NCBI GenBank assembly: GCA_947069175.1
Contig: CAMTDV010000013.1
Coordinates: 12,906,501 to 12,970,500, forward strand
DNA from: Scalesia atractyloides
Taxonomy: Eukaryota; Streptophyta; Magnoliopsida; Asterales; Asteraceae
DNA length: 64,000 nucleotides
Reading direction: 5' to 3'
Shown piece by piece: positions 12,087-22,703 of this stretch. Position 1 is the first letter of the stretch. Each line of letters opens with the position of its first letter. A program made the translations under genes and the position numbers. The notes under the pieces were generated by a model, which did no database searches, had not been told where the DNA came from, and saw nothing but the letters and a program-made list of their open reading frames with translations.

Positions 12087-12493
12087 TTGGGTGGGAGTTG
12101 GCTACAAAGTTTATTTTTCCTACAAAGTGTAAAAAGTCATAAAATATCATAATGTCAACCATAAAATACACACAAACCCACAAATAACAAAGTGAAGATT
12201 ACTAAAACGCCATATTTGTGGGTTTTGTATTGTGTTTTGGATGATAAGGCTTTGATTATCGAATGACTAAAATTAGTGTGTTTTATGTTGATTATCATGT
12301 TCTGTTTTATATTCATAGTTCTACGATGTTGTGTTTGAAGTTTTTCTGGACTGTTAGGGTTTGGATATTGTGTTTAGTGATATTCACTCTGTTATTTGTG
12401 GGTTTTGAGTGTGTTTTATGGCTGAAATTGTGGTGTTTTATGACTTTATACACTTTGTAGGAAAAATAAACTTTGTAGCCGAACCCCACCCTA
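12087..12493. mobile_element. TIR element (MITE), ACAAAGT family
   Basis: The left end is GGGTGGGAGTTGGCTACAAAG followed by TTTATTTTTCC and TACAAAGTGTAAAAAGTCAT. The right end carries the same sequence inverted (ATGACTTTATACACTTTGTA, then GGAAAAATAAACTTTGTAGCC, then CCCCACCC). The inverted repeats run about 60 bp. Boundaries are uncertain by a few bases and no target duplication was identified. A longer relative lies at 30104-31078. Confidence 0.65.
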
Positions 12494-13400
12494 TTTAGTG
12501 TATGGGTGGTTTATTAGTGAATATGATGATCCAAACATGAAAGCCATTGATTCAATATTTGAGGTTTAAAGCATCTAAGATTAGTTATTGCTCGTGGTTG
12601 GTTAGTAATGTTTTTTTTTATCAACTACTAGTGTGATTTTTTCTTGAGTTGGTTTTAGAAACTATCACCCTGTTGAGAGATGAGTTGCGCTTATTGACAG
12701 TCATCATGATTGCTTGTGTGAAATTAGTAGAACTTCAAGATTCTACTAGTTGCACTATAGTTTTGAGAGACATTTGTGTTCCAACCATCTCAATGTTGTA
12801 ATATTAGTTAGTGAAATAAGAAATGTTGTAGCATTTGTTAGTGAAATAAGTTGAAGATAGATACAAAGTGATATCCTGATGCACACTCGTGAATATGGAC
12901 AACGAAAGACATGTGTAAAGTAGTGTTGTTAGTCTTAAGAGGTACTAACATATTATTCTCATATGCAACGTTCTTGATTTACCATATGGTGAGAGAACAT
13001 ATGAAATTACACATAAGTTGAAGTTGTTATGACACATCTAAAAGTCTTGCTGCTTGAGCAAACATAAAATTGTAAATATGAAAAACTATGAATAGTAATA
13101 TTAGGTAGTGCAAAAACATCAAACAACGCTTAATCGAATACATGAAATAACAAATATTACACTTGTTGTATTGAATTCGCTTATTACATTGGTTCATCAT
13201 TATTAGTTCATATGCGATCGACGCGTACCATGTGACGATGGAACAATAGTATAACACATGAAATAAAAAGTACAAGGGGTTAAACGGAATAAATAAAAAG
13301 TACGAGGTGTTAATCGAAACTTCTCTTTCTTCTATCAATATACAGAACCTAATTTACCCCTTTCCGGTGTCATCTGTTTGAATTCCACATCACAGCAGCC
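12494..13400. other. Intergenic spacer and 5' flank of small gene
   Basis: This is AT-rich sequence without a recognisable gene. A short imperfect duplication around 12790-12855 repeats TTAGTTAGTGAAATAAG-like text. The presumed promoter and 5' UTR of the 13401 gene occupy the right end; no convincing TATA box was identified. Confidence 0.5.
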
Positions 13401-14877
13401 ATGATCAGCATCCTCGCTCAGGTAACCTTCAATCTTTTCAACCTTTCTTCTATATAATCAAACACATGTATCTATATCTATACGCAGACGCAGAAACTAA
13501 TAGCGGTTATTGCAGGAGCGTCTCCTAGGCGCTGCCCTAGGGAGCGTATTCTCCAGCGTTGTTGTGTTCGAGCAACGGAGAGATATCTACAAGACGATCG
13601 CACAAATTCAACCTCCTAAACCACAGGTATCTTTTGATTTATCTTGATTTATTGTTTTGTTTGTTCTGAATCGTGATTGTGCGTTGTATGTTGTGAAATT
13701 TAATGGCGATCTGTGATTGTTTGATACGATTTGGTTTGATTTGATTATGATACAATGCGTTTTTGAAGATTATATTGGTGTTAACGATGTTGATTAGTGA
13801 TTTGTATGTTCATGATTTCATTGCCCTAGGGTTTCACTTTTGATGATATGATTATAATTGTTCTAGTTATTAATTTGCCTTTGGAATTTAAGAATGATGG
13901 TTCTAAACATGCACATCAATGTATAACTGTAAATTATGTAATTTTCGGATCATTTTGAGAGAATCTTATTGAGCAATTTTTAATTAAAACGTATTACAGT
14001 CGTACAGTCAGTGCTTCTAGCTAACTTAGTAACTGCTCATAAGTCATAACTAATTAAGAATTCTAGCTTAGCAAAATAACTGTAGGAAAGAATAGCAGTA
14101 GCAGGAAATAGGCTGTAGAAATATTAACACTAAGTTATAGCGTTGGCCTACGAAGGTTGTAGATGATAGCTTTATGCCTTTATAATGTTAGGCTACGAAG
14201 GTTGCAGAGATGATAATTTGGTCTTAATGATTCTATTTTTCAATTTGCCTTTTGGACTCAAAAAATGATGGTTCCAGACTTTCACAGCAATGTATGAATG
14301 TAATTTTGGGAGAATTTAGAGAGAATTTTATTGGCAAGTGTTGAATGAATACCTCTTACAATCATTAATGTGTATATATACACACAGTTGGTGGTTCTAG
14401 CTAGCTAAGTAACTGCCCATAACTAAGTAGTCTGATTTTTGTTTAATAGAATTCCTGTAGGAAAGAATAGCAGCAATAGAAATATTGACAATAAGTTATA
14501 ATGTTGGTTTATGAGTGTTGTAGATGTTAGAATTGCTGATAGTTTTTTTGTTGAAGTATATTAGTGTTAGGCGTGTTAGGGTTAGGGTTCTTGGCTGTTT
14601 GTTCATGTATATTTGTACATTGTATCTCATACAAACTATCTCAATAAAGTATGTCTGTTGAATTTACAGTTTTAATCGCTCGCTTTGGTATCAACCCTTC
14701 ACTAATTAACCTCATTTGTGGTTGTATGTTACCTGGTTTATGCTAAACTTTTTCTATTGAACACAGGTGAAAGAGCCTATATCAAAAAAGAAAATCGAGT
14801 TTGCACACTGTTGGAACAAATCAGTGGATCAGATTTTTGGCCCCGCTATTCAGGCTCTCAGCTCGCGGCGTTGGTAG
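13401..14877 (+). CDS. Conserved 80-residue plant protein of unknown function
   Basis: Three exons are read as 13401-13421, 13516-13626 and 14767-14877, with GT-AG borders, giving exactly 81 codons including stop. The protein starts MISILAQERLLGAALGSVF, then VVVFEQRRDIYKTI, and ends FGPAIQALSSRRW. The N-terminal third is hydrophobic with small residues and could be a single membrane segment. The C-terminal part is charged, with a WNKSVDQIFGP motif. It resembles a family of small hypothetical proteins seen across land plants. A link to mitochondrial MICOS-type subunits is possible from the layout (short membrane anchor plus WN motif) but is only a guess. It has no operon-like or functional neighbours. 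Confidence 0.75.
13865..14540 (+). repeat. Diverged tandem duplication inside intron 2
   Basis: Two consecutive blocks, about 13865-14235 and 14240-14540, share an ordered series of motifs: AATTTGCCTTT.GA, ATGATGGTTC, GAGAGAATTTTATTG-like text, TTCTAGCTA..TAAGTAACTGC, TGTAGGAAAGAATAGCAG and AAATATT.ACA.TAAGTTATA. They are one intronic segment duplicated in tandem and then diverged by substitutions and indels. Confidence 0.6.
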
Positions 14878-15689
14878 AGACACGATACTTGTGTTTCCCA
14901 ACCAATTTATGGTGATGTGTTACTACCTAATCTATAAGTATATGCTTGCAATTGCATGCTATTATGTATCTTGATAATTTCTTGACCTTGTATGCATGGC
15001 CATAGCAACTTTATCAATATCTCATGTTGTCTTTGACTTATATTTTACCATCTTTACCATCTTGTATCTCTTTCATTCAGATTTCAATCTGATTATATTA
15101 TACTTCAATTCATTAGTCATTACAAGATCAATCATTGTAGGTTTTCCGACTTTAGGGAGTAAACGACTAATCATTATAGGTTATGACTTTGGAGAGTAAA
15201 CAATAATCAACTTTGATAAAAGAATTTATATCAATGTTCAACCTTAGTTACATCAATTGATAAGCCTTAGATTCTAAATTTAGGTGAACAGTTAGACTAT
15301 TCGCATGGGTTTTAAGGGCTCAATTGTGCTTTCTGTTGAGCGAGCTCATTAGGGATTAGTACGAGCAATAGCATTAGGTACTAGGTTGCTGAAATCAATG
15401 CTTGCTTCTTTTAGACCCACCCATAGGGGTGTCATTCAGATTGGGCACTCGAGTTTTGAATAGGAGTAATTAGATAGAAACTTAATGTTCCAAGCATAAC
15501 ATATCAATAAAGAAAGGAAATAAAATTGATTTTATAATAGTCTTCACTCTTCACGGTTGGCGTTGCAAACTTCATGCTCGCTTCTCCGTATCTAGTGTTA
15601 TTTAAAAAAAAAGGTCGGATAAAATAAGCCTTACAATGATAAGATATAACATAAACAATCATTACAAAAATGATTAATAATAAAAATAC
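14878..15689. other. 3' flank of small gene and spacer
   Basis: This is AT-rich sequence after the stop codon at 14877. A short near-duplicate (GTAGGTTTTCCGACTTTAGGGAGTAAACGA and a diverged copy just after it) lies at about 15137-15200. No gene, RNA or clear mobile-element border was recognised. Confidence 0.5.
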
Positions 15690-17810
15690 CTATATCAATT
15701 TCTTGGATTTTGTCACAATCTTCATTGATGAGTTTATTGCTTGAAGCTAAACTATTTCGAAGACAATGTAGATTAACCTCTCAACAATCCTAAGAGTCAA
15801 AAAACTTTTAAATGGGTCCACAACACTTCCACTTGTGCTAAAAACGGATTCAGAAGCCACCGTTGAGGCGGCAATGACGAATAAGTCTCTAGCCATTAAG
15901 GATAGAATCGGGAATATCAGGCTATTAACTTTCAAGAATTCTAAAATATTGAAGATCTCCAAATCATTTCATTACTTCCATTGAAAAAAATGTCTTTTCT
16001 TTCCATTCTTAGTTTGTTTTTTAATTGTGGTTTTGATATCATATCTTTCGGGTTTTGACGTTTACCTAATATCGATGAAGTTGAAGACTTGGTAGTACTA
16101 GAACTTGGGGCTATGTTGTCAAAAGCGAGCTAGGCGCGCGCTCAGGCGCAGCGAGGCGCATGGTGGAGAGCTAGGCTCAGATTTGCGTCTTTTTTCAAAA
16201 AACGCACTTAGGCGCTTGCCTGGAGCTACGCGCAGGCGCAACAATCCACCCTAAAACCATAGGAAACAGCCTGAAACAGAAAAATATAGAAGGTAGATGG
16301 AGAGGAACCTTGTTTAGCAATGTCTTGAAGGGAAGAGGAGAACCTGATTTACACTCTAGATCATGGTCAACACCAGCAACGTGGTGGACTGGTGTCGGCT
16401 GCCATTAGAATACCTAAGTTAATAAAACAGACGGGCTGCTTTTGTTGATTGTAGACTGGGCTGGCCAGTCTTTAGTTTAAATAAGTAAATTATTTCATTA
16501 AATAGACGAATGACCCAGTTAAATATCTTTAAATTGTTTTATTTAATACTGATATATCTTAAAAGTATTAATTATTATTGATATTATTATATATATTTTA
16601 AAAAGATGTTATGTTTTCTTTTCTATTATATTTGTATATATAGTGTAAAACTATTAATTTTATGCCTATCATATATATTTTTTATTTTTTGTATTATGAC
16701 GCCTTACTTAAAAAAAAGCCCTCGCTTTTTTTGCGCCTTGCGCCTAGGCTCCGGGCGAGGTCTTTGTGCCTTGAGTGCGTCTTGCGCCTTTGACAACATA
16801 GACTTGGGGACTGAATTCTAATATACTCATGTAATTTGTAATGAATTTCATTTTCTCCCCTATCACTTTTTTTATAATAATAATCAACAAATAGGATATC
16901 CAAATACTTTATCTTGTTCCTTGGGTCTAGAATCGAGGCAAAGTATGGCAGTAAGTTCATTTTGTGTATGTTGTCATTATACTCATCAAACTTTTTTATT
17001 GCCATTGCAATTTGACAAAGAATAGTAGTGCCATCTAATACGCTACGAATGACAAATCTCTTCTATGCACGAGTTTTATATCACATAAAGTGTTCTGAAG
17101 ACCTTCAAAATAATATCATAAAACATTTCAGAGAAATGACATAATTCTCTTTAACATTTTGCTAAGTGGTACATGTAGGTACCTCAGAACCCGTATTTTC
17201 AAGGTCAAATATAAAGTTGGATTCCCAAAGGTTTTCTTATAAGCTTGTGCAACTTCCAAACATAAGGTAAGTGGAGTTCCATTGGTACATCTCTAATTAG
17301 TGTTTGACTTGTATCATTGTATTGACAGTAACAATCTTAAGAAAGCCGGTAAACTTGCTGAAGCCTTAACTACACATCGATAAATCGCCTCATCAACTCT
17401 TTTAATTTCATCTTGGACTACTAAGTTTAAAATGTGTGCAACGCATCTAATGTTGTCAAATTTCCATTTAAAAGACATTTGCTGGAATTTTGGAGCACCC
17501 TTTTAAAAAAATCCCATCTAAGCTATAGTAAACATTTCTCAACTGCTTTCTCAATGTCTACATCATGATGACTTGGGGACAAAAATGTAAAATACCCTTT
17601 TCCTCAATTTCCAGCTATCTACAAAGTGGGCAGTGAGACACGTAATTGGCTTGTTGACTAAAAGTCCAAGTGTCGGTTGTCAAACAAATCCTACCAATAT
17701 TCTTTGTAATAAAATCGCCGACTTCTGTTTTTTCTTCTTGAAACAAATGGTATATGTCTTCTGTAATTCTGATTCTACCCTTTGTTTTGAGAAGAAAAAA
17801 CAAAAGAAAG
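15690..17810 (-). pseudogene. Dead hAT transposase (left, minus-strand copy)
   Basis: Scattered segments on the minus strand keep the order of a RICESLEEPER-like hAT transposase. Near 17650 is LTTDTWTFSQQANYV, matching the TTDTWTS.N.. motif of the core. Near 16900-17000 is FDEYNDNIHKMNLLPYFASILDPRNKIKYL, from the region before the dimerisation domain. Near 15800-15900 is a hATC dimerisation stretch, ASTVASESVFSTSGSVVDPF. Multiple stops and frameshifts separate them. A younger MITE (16111-16801) interrupts it. It is a decayed copy facing away from a second copy on the plus strand. Confidence 0.8.
16111..16801. mobile_element. hAT-type MITE with perfect 8-bp target duplication
   Basis: It starts CTATGTTGTCAAAAGCG and ends CGCCTTTGACAACATAG, a 13-bp perfect terminal inverted repeat. 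It is flanked by the identical 8-mer ACTTGGGG at 16103-16110 and 16802-16809. Sub-terminal regions are GC-rich with repeated GGCGC motifs (AGGCGC on the left, GCGCCT on the right) and the centre is AT-rich. No transposase is encoded. A fragment of a similar GCGCCTTG-type end may be present near 59600. Confidence 0.88.
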
Positions 17811-17899
17811 TGATTTTATTACAAAGAAATAGGTAGGATTTGTTTTACAATCGACACCTAAACTTCTGGTTAACAAGCTAATTACATGGCTCCCCGACC

Positions 17900-18850
17900 A
17901 CTACGTAGATAGATAACGAGTGGAAATTGCGGATAAAAAGTCTTTGACCTTTTGTTTCAAAGAGAATTATCGTGGTGTAGAAATTGGGAAAACACTTTAG
18001 AAATGTTTGCTAGAACAGGAATTGAAAACGTTTTTACAATTTCAGTTGTATCAACTATATGGAACTCCACTTGCCTTGCCTTATGTTGGAAGTTGCACAA
18101 GCCAATGAGAAAACATGTGAGAGATGACTTGAAGAATATGATTCTAGATCCAACCTAAAAAATTCCGATTGGCAAAATGTTATGAGATTTATATCAATCT
18201 GAAACCATTTTATGATGCTACTTTGAGGGTCCCTGGGACACTTTATGCGACATTAAACTTGTCTATAGAATAGGTTTAGTCCATTTGTAGTCTTTGTCAG
18301 ATTGCAATGAAGACAAAGTTTTATAGGTATATTGACAACATTACAGATAATGAACTTATTACTATATTTTGTTTTGATTCTAAACCCATGAAACAAACTA
18401 AAGTACTTGGGTATACTATTAGTAAATTAAATTTCATTCTCAAGTTCTAACACTATTGAATCTTCAAACTTCATCGGTATTTGGTAAATGACAAAACCCA
18501 AAAGATATGAGAACCACAATTCAGAAACATACTAAGGGAAAAGATGAAAACACATATAGTTCAATCCATTGGTGAGTTAGAATTTTTTTTGAATGAAAGT
18601 TGTGTAGAGGTTCGAGGATCTTGAACGTTTTGGAATGATGGAAAATTATTTGTCTGAGATTTCCGATTCTATATCCTTAATGGCTGGGGACTTATTTGCC
18701 ATACATGTGTCAACGTTGGCTTTTGAATAAGTTTTTAGCACAAGTAGGAGGGTCTTGGATACTTTGGGAGTTCTTTGATTTATAAGGTTGTTGAGTGTTC
18801 AATCACCACCTAAGACTAGCTTCGAGGTTGTTAAACTTTAAGCAACAAAC
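17900..18850 (+). pseudogene. Dead hAT transposase (right, plus-strand copy)
   Basis: The plus-strand reading gives broken hAT segments: TIWNSTCLALCWKLHKPM near 18060, FKPFYDATLRVPGTLYATLN near 18205, and the hATC-type stretch LMAGDLFAIHVSTLAFE, stop, VFSTSRRVLDTL near 18680-18760. It has numerous stops. The sequence is related to the minus-strand copy at 15690-17810 (both encode a WKLHK segment after an NSTxL-like motif), so the two copies are an old inverted pair. Confidence 0.75.
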
Positions 18851-18954
18851 TCATCATATAGTAGTTTGGGACAAAATCCAAGATGTTGATAAAGGTTTTT
18901 TTATTGATCATTTTTGTGATGTTCTTGTTTTTTTTTTGAACGGCAAATTTGGAT

Positions 18955-19105
18955 TACTGACGGATCACTAGCGGAACCACCCGATGAAACCCAATAAATT
19001 TGGAAAAGTCCCCTTGTGGGGATTGTACCCGGGGCCTAATGGTCCATAAGCCTTATCCCTCCCAAAAGATGCCACTAGACTATAATGCCATGGGCGATGT
19101 TTGTT
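18955..19105 (-). repeat. tRNA-derived SINE-like sequence
   Basis: On the minus strand the sequence has a tRNA-like box A (TATAGTCTAGTGGCATC) and, about 60 bases further, a B-box-like segment (GGGTACAATCCCC), followed by a short body. This layout is typical of plant tRNA-derived SINEs. No clear poly-A/T tail or target duplication could be fixed. Confidence 0.55.
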
Positions 19106-19695
19106 CTTGTTATATCTAATCATTGTAGTGCTCATATTTTTAACATAAATTTGGAACAGAGTGGACATGAAGTTTGCAATTACAACCGGCCATCTTGGCC
19201 AACTGTATTCAAAATGGGTTGATATGGGTAATTTTTCATCGATTCTGGGTTTGTAACGGGTAAGTATTTTGAGTGGGACGGGTCAGACTGGGCTATAACA
19301 TTTTGTTAACATCTTCAGAATGGGTTGTTAACATTTTGTGATGAAGTGAGAAAAAAATGCTAATATAACTACATATCTTAACAGATACAAAGCAAAAACC
19401 CCTAAACAGCCATCGGCATTCACTGCAGTGGTCGAATTTGGTTTTGTAGTTCGAGGAAATCGTAAAGAGTTGTATTTATTTTTAATTTGTAACAACAAGA
19501 AGAGATATTATTTCAAGCCATCAGAGACTAGTAAGAGACTTTATAATTTTGTAGGTAATGGTAAAAGTTCATTTAGATAACTGTGCAACTGACAGATTCT
19601 AGATTTGAGAGATGAAATTGAAACTGGATTGCTGAATTAAAAGACAATTAATGGGTAATCTCAAATTACAAGAGAAAACCCTAAACTAATACTAA
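19106..19695. other. Spacer
   Basis: There is no gene here. The stretch 19180-19340 contains several GGGT/ACCC-rich motifs (AATGGGTTGATATGGGTAA, GGGTTTGTAACGGGTAAG) resembling those inside the hAT-type MITE at 20754, so it may be a worn relative; borders could not be found. Confidence 0.4.
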
Positions 19696-20058
19696 GAGCA
19701 TGTGTAGTGGTCAAGCTCCATAACTCTTATAGATGTGGGTTCTACAACACGTGACGTGTAAGAAAAGAGTGTTATTTGAGGTTATATAACTTAAGTGTGT
19801 AGTGGAGTTAAACTCCTTCAATTATACATATATATGTATGTGTATATGTGTGAGAGAGAGAAACCAAAGTTGGTGCTGCTATGCGTATCACGGCCATGCT
19901 CTATAACCCTCCTTCCCCCATTAACGCCCTGTTGGGGGGGGGGGGGGTTGTTCTTGGACGTCATGGGGCGTTATAGCGCAATATAGCGCTGTATAACAAC
20001 CCCCCCCCCCCACACACACACTACGCATGGCCTAAAAACATCGACATCTTAAAACAAC

Positions 20059-20089
<31 letters not shown>

Positions 20090-20102
20090 ACTACGCATGG
20101 TC
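19696..20102. mobile_element. PIF/Harbinger-like MITE with a duplicated right end
   Basis: The left end is GAGCATGTGTAGTGG, preceded by TAA. The right end is CACTACGCATGGCC followed by TAA at 20033. TAA/TTA target duplications point to PIF/Harbinger. The right terminus occurs twice: the block with poly-C, CA repeats, CTACGCATGG and TAAAAA.ATCGACATCTTAAAA is repeated about 70 bp further on. Mononucleotide G and C runs of 13-18 bases are present, so length here may be unreliable. Confidence 0.6.
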
Positions 20103-20753
20103 TAAAAATATCGACATCTTAAAAACTAAAACTAAAACTAAACATCAAATATATAGTGCTAAACTGAACGAGTTGTAGGTTTTTACCCCACGTCTCCACT
20201 CCCTAATTTCCATGATTATGCCTCACTTTCTGATTGTGCGACCTTTTTCCCACCACTCAGCCTGGAGTGCCCTTGACCTGGCCCAGGTAGCCCCAGCAGT
20301 GGCAGTGGGCTCGTATCAGCAACCTCTTTTAATTAGTGGCTGATCTGGATGGATGATTGAGGAAGAAAGTTTCGACGTGATCGACAACAGGGGATGGGAG
20401 GTTAATAAAGATGGATGGGGAATTACCAGATTTAGTTAGATTTAATCAAAACTATGTAGTTTTGATGGGTTTCACATGTAAGTTACATGTCTAACAACCT
20501 TATATTCACTTTCCCTTTTATATAATTATAATTTGTTGTTCCACAAAATATTGCATCTAAACAAATTAAGGATTTTAGGGTTGAATTAGTTAGTAGATCA
20601 AAATGGATTAGTTAGCCCATCCTAACCCGAACCCATCTTGACCCAAACCCATCCTGCAACACCAACCATGAAGACTGTTAAGAAATTGATTTTATTGATA
20701 CGTTTTAGTTTGTAACATCAAGTTTCTATTTGACGTTTTCTTTTTAGTTGATA
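20103..20753. other. Spacer
   Basis: There is no recognisable coding sequence. A moderately GC-rich patch at 20255-20330 (TGGCCCAGGTAGCCCCAGCAG) stands out from the AT-rich surroundings but matches nothing recognised. The hAT target duplication AGTTGATA ends this stretch at 20746-20753. Confidence 0.45.
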
Positions 20754-21239
20754 TAGGGGTGCTAAACGGGTCGTGTTGGCGGGTTGAACACGACACGAAC
20801 CCGAAAAATTTACACGAACCCGAACCCGAAAATCGTATCATACATATGAACCCGAACACGACCCGTTCAACCCGAATTTTTTATTTTTTTTAAATTAATA
20901 TTTTAAAATTAAAATTTATTTAAAAAACACAAATGTATATAACCCAATTATATTAAATTATAAAATCTTATGCTAATTTCTCTTTTTAAGTTATAATTAT
21001 TGCATAAAATACTATCCCCATTTAATTTATGACATAAAATAAGTTGTAAAAAAATAAAATATAATATAAATGTGTTAAACGGGTCAACCCGCCAACCTGA
21101 TCGGGTTGACCCGAACCTGACCCGTTAACCTAAACGGGTTCACGGGTTCAACCTGAAACTGACCCGAACCCATCTAGAGTAAATCTAAAATCGCGAATTT
21201 CGTGTTAGGTTCGTGTCGTGTCCGAAATTCACACCCCTA
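20754..21239. mobile_element. hAT-type MITE with perfect 8-bp target duplication
   Basis: The ends are TAGGGGTG and CACCCCTA. The identical 8-mer AGTTGATA flanks both sides (20746-20753 and 21240-21247). Inside the ends are repeated GAACCCGA/GGGTTCGTG motifs and the centre is AT-rich. The element is 486 bp with no ORF, so it moves only with a transposase supplied elsewhere. Confidence 0.9.
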
Positions 21240-21360
21240 AGTTGATACGATTGGTTGAGATATGATTTGGGTTTGTGGTTTGTTTCATTAAATTGTTGAC
21301 ACTGTTTATTTTCTCTCATTTTATATTATGCATGCATGGCCTTATATGTTTTTTGTGTTA

Positions 21361-21713
21361 GACCATGTGTAGTGGGAGGGTAAAACAAAGCCCCACCCTT
21401 GGGCGTTTTATGTCATGTGACAGTCCAGTTAGCAAGGGGGCTTTATTGGGCGTTTTTCTAAAATAGACGTGGTGGAATAAAGCCCCATAATGCCCCATTA
21501 ATGATTACCCAATAATTATTATTTTGTTATTTTTAATTAAAAACTAATGATATTTGATTTGGAATGATCTCATTGGCCAAAGAAATAAGGGAGGACGTGG
21601 AAAAAAGAACGCCAACGCATTTTTTAAAAAAAAAAACACCCCAAGGACGGTAAGAGGGCTTGGTCTGGCCGTTTATTTGGTAAAAACGCCAAAAAACCCT
21701 ACTGCAGGTGGTC
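21361..21713. mobile_element. PIF/Harbinger-like MITE with TTA duplication
   Basis: The left end is GACCATGTGTAGTGG and the right end is CCTACTGCAGGTGGTC, which are imperfect inverted repeats. TTA flanks both sides (21358-21360 and 21714-21716). The body contains GGGGCTTTATTGGGCGTTTT-type motifs in inverted pairs. It is related to the element at 19696-20102 through the shared CATGTGTAGTGG terminus. Confidence 0.75.
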
Positions 21714-21716
21714 TTA

Positions 21717-22703
21717 TAGTTATCTTGTCTTTAAATCCATATCATAACACTATACAACTTAAATTTGAAAATCATTTATTGTCATCTACTGATCAACGGG
21801 ACAAAAATGCAAGTTTTTGGTGCCATGATAATCTAATACAATCAAAATGATACCATTCATCATATTTATCACAAGCAATCATCTGTCACTGATCATGCGA
21901 TTTCCTCTATATACATGGATATTATTGATACAGCTCACTTGAAACCCAATTACAGTTTAAAGCCGGCCAGAGAACACCTTATTACCAAAACCCGAAATTA
22001 ACCGAGCCTACAATGGATCAGTATTCAGTTATGATACTTCTGTTCAAAACCTGAGAAACCCGTTTACCAAACCCAAACGACACCCCAAGGCAACATCAAT
22101 TATGTTCCATACCGACTAAGGGTTTTCACACTTGTCGGTTTGCCTTGCTCTGTTTTAATGTAAAATTCAAGTTGAACCGCTATTTACAGATTTCTGGAAG
22201 TGACAAATCGAATGGCATGGTCGGCTGGTTTGGTGGTTTAACGGTTTGAACTGGTTCTTTTAAAAAGAAAATCATTAATTTGTATTTGTATTTGTATTAC
22301 AATTTAAAAGGGAAAAATATTAATTTGTATTAAAAATTTTAAAATAACAAAGATTGTTATTGATTATGATATGTTAGTTTATCTTAAAAATAAATGTAAA
22401 TGTATATAAAATTGGTTAAACGACCGGTTTGGTTTATATGATTTGTTCGAAGTTTTAAACCGGAACGAACATTAAATCGTCGAAATGAATAGTGGAAAAC
22501 ATTTTTTTCTATAAAAATAAAAAAAAAGAAAAAAAGACCACCTAAAAAACACTTTAGATTCACAATGAAAAGGAGAAGAAAAATTGAAAAAATGAAATCA
22601 CATTACTCAAATGGAAACTAACTACAAATCAACAATTACACGTTCATCAATCTTATTCTTTTACATGGATATATAAATTCATCGTCTTAGAATAATGCAT
22701 TGA
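21717..22703. other. Spacer and PIP2 3' flank
   Basis: This is AT-rich. Around 22225-22480 there are inverted GGTTTGGTGGTTTAACGGTTT and AAACGACCGGTTTGGTTT-type motifs, perhaps a worn MITE. No gene is seen. The right part would be the 3' UTR of the minus-strand aquaporin. Confidence 0.45.

Noticed and set aside
14718..14915. 65-residue plus frame over the last exon of the small gene
   Set aside because: The exon 14767-14877 in the frame VKEPISKKK...SSRRW joins correctly to two upstream exons and to a conserved family; the longer frame reads through the intron.
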